From: Deltaproteobacteria bacterium
GTDB taxonomy: Bacteria; Desulfobacterota; Desulfobacteria; Desulfobacterales; Desulfobacteraceae
Length of the DNA: 6,192 nt
NCBI GenBank assembly: GCA_019314105.1
Contig: JAFCZY010000177.1
Span: forward strand, 1 to 6,192
Reading direction: 5' to 3'
A program made the translations under genes and the position numbers. The stretch's first letter is position 1, and every line of letters starts with the position of its first letter. The notes under the pieces are model-generated. The model made no database searches, was not told where the DNA came from, and saw nothing but the letters and a program-made list of their open reading frames with translations. Shown here piece by piece: positions 1 through 5,612 of the stretch.

Positions 1-1595
1 TAAGCCGGACGGGAAATACATCAATGTGACCGCTGTCACACCAACCCCCCTTGGTGAAGGTAAATCAACCTCGGCAATGGGACTTGTCCAGGGTCTGGGC
101 AAAATCGGCAAAAATGTCAGTGCAGCGATTCGTCAGCCATCCGGCGGACCGACCATGAATATCAAGGGGTCTGCCGCCGGCGGCGGTCTGGCACAATGTA
201 TCCCTTTAACCCCCTTTTCACTTGGATTTACAGGCGATATCAACGCCATCATGAATGCACACAATCTTGCAATGGTTGCCTTGACGTCTCGTATGCAGCA
301 TGAAAGAAACTATACAGATGAGCAGCTTGATAGACTGTCCGGCATGAAAAGAATCGATATTGATCCCACAAAAGTGGAAATGGGATGGATAATGGATTTT
401 TGTGTTCAGGCCTTAAGAAATATCATCATTGGGATTGACGGTGTGAACGGAAAGGCCGACGGTTTCATGATGAAATCAAAATTTTGCGGTTTCTTCGGAA
501 GTTATGGCCATTCTTGCCGTTGCAACAGACCTTAAAGACATGCGGGAAAGAATGGGTAAGATTGTTGTTGCCTATACTAAAAAAGGAAAACCCGTTACCA
601 CGGAAGACCTTCAGGTTGCCGGCGCCATGACAGCATGGATGGTGGATGCATTGAATCCATCTCTGATACAGAGTCTTGAAGGCCAGCCGGTTATCGTGCA
701 TGCAGGGCCTTTTGCCAATATCGCCATTGGTCAGAGTTCAATTATTGCCGATAGAGTCGGTCTTAAGCTTGCTGATTACCATGTGACTGAATCAGGATTT
801 GGTGCGGACATTGGGTTTGAAAAATTCTGGAATCTCAAGTGTCGTTTTTCCGGTCTTATTCCTGACTGTGCAGTTGTTGTTGCAACCATCCGTGCGCTTA
901 AATGCCATGGCGGCGCTCCGGTTCCTGTTCCTGGCAAACCCATGCCTGAAGAGTATAATTCGGAAAATGTTGAGTGGGTTGCAGCGGGCTGTGCAAACCT
1001 TATCCATCATATTAGAAACGTCAGAAAAGCAGGTATTTCACCAGTTGTCTGCATCAATGCGTTTTATACTGATACAGATGCTGAAATTGCAAAAGTTCGT
1101 GAACTTTGTGAAGCTGAAGGTGCAAGAGTTGCTCTTTCCCGTCATTGGGAACATGGCGGTGACGGTGCCATCGAATTTGCAGAAGCGGTTGTTGCGGCCT
1201 GTGAAGAAAAAACAGAGTTCAAATTCCTTTATGAGCTTGATATGCCGGTTAAAGAGAGAATTGATCTGATTGCAAAAGAAGTTTACGGTGCAGACGGTGT
1301 TGACTATTCTGCTGAAGCGGATGCTGCCCTTGCAAGAATCCAGGCAGACCCGGAACTTGCAGGCCTTGGCCTTTGCATGGTTAAAACCCATCTGTCCCTG
1401 TCTGACAATCCCGCACTTAAGGGTGTGCCGACAGGTTGGAGACTGAACATAAGAGAAGTCCTCACTTACGGTGGTGCAGGATTCATCGTTCCGGTTGCAG
1501 GCGCTATCAGTCTGATGCCGGGTACCGGATCTAACCCTGCCTTTAAACGGGTTGATGTAGATGTTGAGACCGGTAAAGTACAGGGTGTATTTTAA
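1..1595 (+). CDS. fhs: Formate-tetrahydrofolate ligase, 5'-partial and frameshifted as given
   Basis: This cytoplasmic enzyme ligates formate to tetrahydrofolate with ATP to give 10-formyl-THF, the entry (or, reversed, the ATP-yielding) step of the methyl branch. The frame is open from base 2 without a start, so the N-terminus lies outside the window. The ATP-binding P-loop [11 protein letters not shown] is at 38-70, followed by KGSAAGGG and FTGDINAI. Up to about 481 the frame starts at base 2; from 486 the next frame carries on with [18 protein letters not shown], and the C-terminal part includes [23 protein letters not shown] and LMPGTGSNP. Joining the parts gives about 530 residues; the family is usually about 555-590, so roughly 25-60 N-terminal residues are missing. 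A single extra T in 482-485 explains the break. The GTG at 26 is internal and not a start. The protein is a divergent type: IKGSA and SRMQHE replace the common IKGGA and DNHIH. The family is clear; whether the gene is functional is not. Confidence 0.5.
482..485 (+). other. Frameshift site in fhs (one extra T in TTTT)
   Basis: Read from upstream, the codons are AAA TTT TGC and the frame runs to a stop at 533-535 with a non-family tail. Removing one T from the four at 482-485 gives AAA TTT GCG GTT TCT TCG GAA GTT ATG, that is KFAVSSEVM, and joins two well-conserved halves with no lost residue. Seen directly; the cause (sequencing error, mutation or recoding) cannot be told from the sequence. 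Confidence 0.5.
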
Positions 1596-1601
1596 ATAAT
1601 C

Positions 1602-1606
1602 AGGAG
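1602..1606 (+). promoter_or_regulatory. Ribosome binding site of folD
   Basis: AGGAG lies 8 nt before the ATG at 1615, in the 19-nt gap after the fhs stop. No terminator or promoter is visible in the gap, so fhs and folD are probably co-transcribed. Confidence 0.5.
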
Positions 1607-1614
1607 AAAAAAAT

Positions 1615-2502
1615 ATGACTGCGAAAATTATTAGTGGAACTGAGATAAGAAAGACGATCCTCGCTGAAGTCAAAGAGGAAGTCGTTCAGATGAAAGAAAA
1701 ATATGGCAAGGTACCGGGTCTTGTAACCATCCTTGTGGGGTCAAGTCCTGCGTCCATCAGTTATGTTACACTTAAGGTCAAGACTGCTATCAGTGTTGGA
1801 TTTAATGAAATTCAAGATGACCAGCCGGAAGATCTTTCCGAAGAAGACCTTTTGGCATTGATTGACAAATATAATAATGATCCCGATATCCACGGTATCC
1901 TTGTTCAACTGCCGCTGCCAAAACATATTAATGAAAAAAAAGTGCTGGTGGCTATCGATCCGGATAAAGATGTGGATGCATTCCATCCCGTTAATGTCGG
2001 ACGGTTGATGATCGGTGGTGATGAAGCAAGATTTCTTCCCTGTACACCAGCCGGTATTCAGGAGATGATCGTAAGATCCGGCACTGAAACCTCAGGTGCT
2101 GAAGTGGTTGTTGTGGGAAGATCCAATATTGTGGGTAAACCCATTGCCATGATGATGGCACAAAAAGGTGTGGGAGCCAACAGCACCGTAACCATCGTTC
2201 ATACCCGGACCAAAGATCTTGCGTCCCATTGCAAACGAGCGGATATTCTTATCGTAGCAGCTGGCGTTCCTGATCTTGTAAAACCCGAATGGATCAAACC
2301 CGGATCAACGGTTATTGATGTGGGTGTTAACCGGGTGGGAATGAATGAGAAGACAGGAAAGGCAATTCTTAAAGGCGATGTGGATTTTGAAGCAGCCAAA
2401 GAGATTGCAGGCGCCATAACACCTGTCCCAGGCGGGGTAGGACCCATGACCATTGCCATGCTCATGAAAAATACACTAAAATCAGCACAGCTAAGTCTTT
2501 AA
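1615..2502 (+). CDS. folD: Bifunctional methylene-THF dehydrogenase / methenyl-THF cyclohydrolase
   Basis: FolD interconverts 10-formyl-THF, 5,10-methenyl-THF and 5,10-methylene-THF in the cytoplasm, using NAD(P)(H) for the dehydrogenase step. The 295-residue length is typical for the family. Active-site residues fall at the same numbers as in E. coli FolD: Tyr50 and the cyclohydrolase Lys54 (YVTLK), Gln98 (VQLPLP) and Asp121 (DKDVDAF). The nucleotide-binding part has VVGRSNIVGKP (about 166-176), and the C-terminal signature PVPGGVGPMT is at about 270-279. It follows fhs by 19 nt and takes that enzyme's product, so the two form a C1-folate unit. A strong intrinsic terminator lies just downstream. 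The frame is intact, in contrast to its upstream neighbour. The cofactor preference (NAD or NADP) cannot be read from the sequence with confidence. Confidence 0.5.
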   Translation: MTAKIISGTEIRKTILAEVKEEVVQMKEKYGKVPGLVTILVGSSPASISYVTLKVKTAISVGFNEIQDDQPEDLSEEDLLALIDKYNNDPDIHGILVQLPLPKHINEKKVLVAIDPDKDVDAFHPVNVGRLMIGGDEARFLPCTPAGIQEMIVRSGTETSGAEVVVVGRSNIVGKPIAMMMAQKGVGANSTVTIVHTRTKDLASHCKRADILIVAAGVPDLVKPEWIKPGSTVIDVGVNRVGMNEKTGKAILKGDVDFEAAKEIAGAITPVPGGVGPMTIAMLMKNTLKSAQLSL

Positions 2503-2543
2503 TAGTGTTTAAAAAATAAGATAAACAATAAAAGCAGACAACC

Positions 2544-2586
2544 AATTGCCGGGGTCAATAGTCATTGACCCCGGCAATTTTTTTTT
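2544..2586 (+). terminator. Rho-independent terminator after folD
   Basis: AATTGCCGGGGTCAAT (2544-2559) and its exact reverse complement (2564-2579) form a perfect 16-bp stem with a 4-nt AGTC loop. Nine T residues run from 2578 to 2586, two of them in the stem. The GC-rich core and T-run on the + strand fit termination of the fhs-folD transcript. There is no A-run on the left side, so it should not act well on the - strand. Confidence 0.5.
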
Positions 2587-2610
2587 GTATCTTTTCAGAT
2601 AGTTGGATTT

Positions 2611-2616
2611 TATACT
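2611..2616 (+). promoter_or_regulatory. Possible -10 element for the acyl-CoA synthetase operon
   Basis: TATACT differs from TATAAT by one base and lies in the 56-nt gap between the terminator T-run and the next start, where a promoter would be expected. No good -35 is present at 16-18 nt; the nearest is TTGTAT at 2585-2590, 20 nt away and inside the T-run end. The proposal rests mainly on position and is weak. Confidence 0.5.
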
Positions 2617-2626
2617 TTTTCAGATT

Positions 2627-2638
2627 AAGGGAGGGGAG
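2627..2638 (+). promoter_or_regulatory. Ribosome binding site fixing the synthetase start at 2643
   Basis: A purine-rich stretch, AAGGGAGGGGAG, ends 4 nt before the ATG at 2643; its AGGG/GGAG cores sit at a workable distance. It favours 2643 over an in-frame ATG-less extension that runs back into the terminator hairpin. Confidence 0.5.
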
Positions 2639-2642
2639 AAGA

Positions 2643-4760
2643 ATGGATCGGTTGGATGCAATATTTGCACCTGAAACCATAGCAGTGATTGGGGTGTCAA
2701 CTCAAAAAGGAAAGGTGGGGCATGATATTTTTGCCAATATCTTATCCGGAGGCTATACGGGAACGCTTTATCCGGTTAATCCAAATGCAAAATCCGTGTC
2801 AAGTGTCAAGTGTTACGCCAGTATAACAGCTATTCCTGATCCCATTGATCTGGCGATGATTATTCTTCCCCCCAAAGCGGCTTTACATGCTGTGGAAGAT
2901 TGTATCGCAAAGGGTGTCAAAGGGATGGTGATTGTTTCTGCCGGGTTTAAAGAAGTGGGGGGTGAAGGGGCGAAGATTGAAAAAGAAATCAAGGCTTTGT
3001 GTGAAACTGCCAAAATAAGACTGGTGGGACCGAACTGCCTGGGTGTGATTAATCCATCACCCAAAGTATCTTTGAATGCGTCCTTTTCAGCGCGAATGCC
3101 TGCACCGGGAAATGTTTCATTTATTTCTCAAAGTGGTGCACTATGTACCGCGGTTCTTGATTATGCGGCAGACAAAGGGTTTGGGTTTTCAAAATTCATC
3201 TCAATCGGGAACAAGGCAGATGTGGATGAACTGGATTTATTAAGATATTATTACAATGATCCGGATACAGATGTGGTGATGATCTATATGGAGGAATTGT
3301 CCCGGGGGGCAGAAGAATTTATATCAGAAGTGAGAGAAATGACGTCTGGCACTAACCCTACCCATGTGATTGCTATAAAATCAGGCTCTTCAACTGCCGG
3401 TGCAAAGGCTGCTGCTTCTCATACCGGTGCTCTTGCAGGCTCTGATGCCTTGTATGATGCAATTTTTACTATGTCGGGAATTTTACGGTGTGTGTCGGTC
3501 AATCAATTATTTGATTATGCCCAGGCCTTTGCGGCCAACAAATATCCGACGGGGGATAAGATTGCCATTATCACAAATGCAGGCGGACCCGGAATTATTG
3601 CAACAGACATGAGTGAGCAATCCGGATTGAAACTTGCCCAATTTTCAGAAGAGACCATTAAAGAGTTAAAAAAATATCTGCCGCCTACCGCTAATTTTTA
3701 TAACCCTGTAGATGTGATCGGAGATGCAGCAAAAGATCGGTACGAAAATACGTTGGCCACTGTATTAGGCGATCGAAGTGTGGATGCGGTGTTAATTATT
3801 TTAACCCCTCAATCTATGACCGATGCCATTGGCACGGCAGAAGCCATTGTGAATATTGCCAGGAATACGTTAAAACCAATTGTCTGCGCGTTTATGGGGG
3901 TTGTGGATGTATCAGATGGTGTTAAGCTTTTACAGAAGCATAAAATACCCGTGTATCAATTTCCTGAGAGTGCTGCCAGATCTTTGGGCGCTTTAAGGGA
4001 AGGAATGAAGTGGGCTTCCAGAAAAATATTGCCGCAATTTAATCTTACCTATGATACTGCCACAGCAAAAAAGATTATCGATCAATATTTAAAAGAAGGC
4101 AGAATGGTTTTAGGCGAACTGGATGGAAATAAAATTCTTCAATGCTATGGATTTAATACGCTGCCAATGGAATTGTCTAAAAATAAGACAGAGGCCTGTA
4201 AAATTGCCGACCAGATGGGGTATCCGGTTGTCATGAAGATTGTTTCCCCTGATATCCTGCATAAAACCGATGCCGGTGGCGTCATGGTAGGCCTTGAGGA
4301 CAGCAAAGGTGTTGAACAGGCATTTGAAACCATTATGGAAAAAGCCAAAGCCTATAACCCTGATGCGCACATAGAGGGTATCCTGATTCAGAAACTGGCG
4401 CCTAAAGGTAAGGAGGTGATCTTGGGATTATCAAAAGATCCGGTTTTCGGACATGCCGTTATGTTTGGATTGGGCGGTATCTTTGTTGAGGTCTATAAAG
4501 ATGTTGCCTTTAGATTGTCTCCCATGGGCCGGAACGTGGCAAGAAGAATGGTTAAGAGCGTTAAGGGATATCCGATTCTTAAAGGATTGCGAGGAGAAAA
4601 AGCCTCAGATATTGAAACTCTGGAAAAACATATTGTTTCGTTAAAAGCCATGGCAGATAACCATCCCATGATAAAAGAACTGGATATTAACCCTTTGTTT
4701 GTCCACGAGGAAGGGGAAGGCGCAACGGTTGCAGATATCCTGATTCAACTGGAAAATTAA
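2643..4760 (+). CDS. Acetyl/acyl-CoA synthetase (ADP-forming), fused alpha-beta subunits
   Basis: Enzymes of this family interconvert an acyl-CoA, ADP and phosphate with the free acid, CoA and ATP, through phosphohistidine intermediates. From the ATG at 2643 the protein has 705 residues, the usual length for the fused form without an acetyltransferase domain. Order of domains: CoA-binding Rossmann domain (about 5-135; VIGVSTQKGKVG near the start, GPNCLG 129-134), succinyl-CoA-ligase-like domains (about 145-440) with the likely phosphorylated His260 in SHTGALAG and the loop NAGGPG (312-317), then an ATP-grasp domain (about 485-700) with Lys532, the second expected histidine His540 in HKTDAGG, and ELDINPLF near the end. 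Both histidines are present, so it looks active. It begins a new transcription unit after the terminator and is followed within 7-40 nt by the phosphopantetheinyl transferase. The acyl substrate (acetate, branched or aromatic acids) cannot be read from the sequence. Confidence 0.5.
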   Translation: MDRLDAIFAPETIAVIGVSTQKGKVGHDIFANILSGGYTGTLYPVNPNAKSVSSVKCYASITAIPDPIDLAMIILPPKAALHAVEDCIAKGVKGMVIVSAGFKEVGGEGAKIEKEIKALCETAKIRLVGPNCLGVINPSPKVSLNASFSARMPAPGNVSFISQSGALCTAVLDYAADKGFGFSKFISIGNKADVDELDLLRYYYNDPDTDVVMIYMEELSRGAEEFISEVREMTSGTNPTHVIAIKSGSSTAGAKAAASHTGALAGSDALYDAIFTMSGILRCVSVNQLFDYAQAFAANKYPTGDKIAIITNAGGPGIIATDMSEQSGLKLAQFSEETIKELKKYLPPTANFYNPVDVIGDAAKDRYENTLATVLGDRSVDAVLIILTPQSMTDAIGTAEAIVNIARNTLKPIVCAFMGVVDVSDGVKLLQKHKIPVYQFPESAARSLGALREGMKWASRKILPQFNLTYDTATAKKIIDQYLKEGRMVLGELDGNKILQCYGFNTLPMELSKNKTEACKIADQMGYPVVMKIVSPDILHKTDAGGVMVGLEDSKGVEQAFETIMEKAKAYNPDAHIEGILIQKLAPKGKEVILGLSKDPVFGHAVMFGLGGIFVEVYKDVAFRLSPMGRNVARRMVKSVKGYPILKGLRGEKASDIETLEKHIVSLKAMADNHPMIKELDINPLFVHEEGEGATVADILIQLEN

Positions 4761-4764
4761 GGAG
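4759..4764 (+). promoter_or_regulatory. Shine-Dalgarno sequence before the phosphopantetheinyl transferase
   Basis: AAGGAG overlaps the stop codon of the synthetase gene (TAA 4758-4760). It lies 35 nt from the GTG at 4800, too far to serve it, but only 2 nt from an in-frame CTG at 4767 and 5 nt from an in-frame ATT at 4770. It therefore points to a non-standard upstream start. Confidence 0.5.
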
Positions 4765-4766
4765 AG

Positions 4767-5292
4767 CTGATTATTTTTTTATATCCGGTTATTACAAAAG
4801 TGCCAGAAACAATTAAAGTCTTGAAAGGTAAAAATAAGGGGGTTGCCTTAAGTCGGTTTGCCAGGCAAAGTACGAAGGAATCTTCTTTAAAATCAAAGCT
4901 TTATCTGGAAATATGTGAAAAAGATGCTTTGGGAATTCCTGTGCCATCAAACGGGGTCTGCTGGTCTGTCAGTCATAAACCTGACTTTGTGGCAGGCGTT
5001 GTCTCAACAGAAAAGATCGGGATTGACATAGAGCGGATTAAAAATGTTTCTGATGCGTTGTTTGAAAGAATTATTGACCCTGAAGAGGCGGCATATTTCA
5101 GTGGTCAGAATAAAAACATTATTTTTTTTAGAGGTTTTACAGCAAAAGAAGCCGTATTAAAAAAAACAACGGATGGGATGCGGGGCCTGCCAAAAGTAAA
5201 AATAAAAACGGTTATTGATGATTTTTTATTTTGACGGGTACCTTGCATCAGTGACAAAAGATCATTTTGATGTCCATTGGACGATAGAATAA
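4767..5292 (+). CDS. 4'-phosphopantetheinyl transferase, frameshifted near the C-terminus as given
   Basis: Such enzymes move the phosphopantetheine arm of CoA onto a serine of acyl or peptidyl carrier proteins. Numbering from GTG 4800, the visible motifs are SVSHK (56-60), the Mg-binding GIDIE (74-78) and FTAKEAVLK (113-121, the family's WxxKEA with Phe for Trp). The start is unclear: GTG 4800 has no good ribosome site, whereas a good AAGGAG sits at 4759-4764 and the in-frame sequence from CTG 4767 reads IIFLYPVITKVPE, like a real N-terminus. In the given frame translation stops at TGA 5232-5234, but the +1 frame continues with GYLASVTKDHFDVHWTIE to TAA 5290-5292, just before the next gene's ribosome site. 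With one T removed the protein is about 174 residues (163 from GTG). Both catalytic motifs precede the break. The target carrier protein is unknown; family assignment is firm, exact ends less so. Confidence 0.5.
5222..5232 (+). other. Frameshift site in the phosphopantetheinyl transferase (TTTTTTATTTT)
   Basis: Two T-runs (six at 5222-5227, four at 5229-5232) precede the TGA at 5232-5234. Removing one T from either run restores the frame into GAC GGG TAC and a 19-residue tail ending at 5292. The last in-frame codons are TTT TGA followed by C, close to the CTT TGA C of the prfB +1 recoding site, but no AGGGGG-like element lies upstream. The cause cannot be decided from sequence alone. Confidence 0.5.
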
Positions 5293-5299
5293 TTTATTC

Positions 5300-5305
5300 A
5301 AGGAG
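5300..5305 (+). promoter_or_regulatory. Ribosome binding site of the DUF1844 gene
   Basis: AAGGAG sits 7 nt before the ATG at 5313 and decides that start over an in-frame TTG at 5277, which would add 12 residues overlapping the end of the transferase gene. Confidence 0.5.
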
Positions 5306-5312
5306 AACGAAA

Positions 5313-5612
5313 ATGGCTGAAGGAAATGGTTTTACAATGAGTGATGCCCCTTCCGGGGCAAAAGATCCGTTAAAAATTGATTTTTCAAGTTTTATTTTGT
5401 CATTATATTCATCAGGACTGGTTCAGCTTGGCAAGGTTGAAGAACCGTCAACTGGGAAGAAATCCATCAATTTTGGCCTTGCAAAAAACACCATAGAGAT
5501 GATCGCCATGTTGGAAGAAAAAACCAAAGGCAATTTAACTGAGGATGAAAACAAGTTGCTTAAGGTCCTGCTCAGTGAACTCAAGCTGGCATTTGTTGAG
5601 GCGAAATCTTGA
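5313..5612 (+). CDS. DUF1844 family protein
   Basis: This 99-residue protein matches the DUF1844 family as I recall it: IDFSSFILSLYSSGLVQLG (about 23-41), then GKKSINFGLAKNTIEMI and the strongly typical MLEEKTKGNLTEDENKLL, ending in LSELKLAFVEAKS. The molecular function is not known. It is predicted soluble and mostly helical, with a low-complexity polar N-terminus (MAEGNGFTMSDAPSGAKD); I see no signal peptide, membrane segment or metal-binding cluster. It has a strong ribosome site, follows the transferase by 20 nt (using the repaired end) and its TGA overlaps the TTG start of ispE, so it is probably co-transcribed and translationally coupled with ispE. From memory, DUF1844 genes often sit beside ispE in deltaproteobacteria. 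Family assignment is confident; role open. Confidence 0.5.
   Translation: MAEGNGFTMSDAPSGAKDPLKIDFSSFILSLYSSGLVQLGKVEEPSTGKKSINFGLAKNTIEMIAMLEEKTKGNLTEDENKLLKVLLSELKLAFVEAKS
5598..5601 (+). promoter_or_regulatory. Weak ribosome binding site inside DUF1844 gene, for ispE
   Basis: GAGG lies 7 nt before the TTG at 5609. It is a modest site inside the upstream gene and supports TTG 5609 as the ispE start, with likely translational coupling through the TTGA overlap. Confidence 0.5.

Noticed and set aside
26..28. GTG as the start of fhs
   Set aside because: The frame is open upstream to base 2 with family-like sequence (KPDGKYIN) and the P-loop follows within a few residues, so the true N-terminus is outside the window.
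479..490. Programmed +1 frameshift in fhs
   Set aside because: The site is AAA TTT TGC with no stop or rare codon in the A site and no stimulator; the same TTT TGT arrangement at about 396-401 in the same gene is read without shifting. Not excluded, but error or mutation is simpler.
799..1269. Second plus-strand frame of 156 codons inside fhs
   Set aside because: It overlaps the strongly conserved ligase frame entirely and shows no family features.
1038..1673. Long open frame on the minus strand (211 codons)
   Set aside because: It lies antisense to conserved fhs coding sequence and the folD start, has a Cys/Phe/Arg-rich composition and no recognisable motif or ribosome site.
2565..2642. 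26-residue N-terminal extension of the acyl-CoA synthetase
   Set aside because: It would begin inside the terminator hairpin, has no family resemblance, and ATG 2643 has a strong ribosome site.
2796..2813. Short tandem repeat GTGTCAA x2 plus GTGT
   Set aside because: It encodes VSSVKC within the CoA-binding domain with normal domain length; too short and in coding sequence to mean more.
4110..4370. Minus-strand open frames within the ATP-grasp part of the synthetase
   Set aside because: They are antisense shadows of a conserved domain with no start signals.
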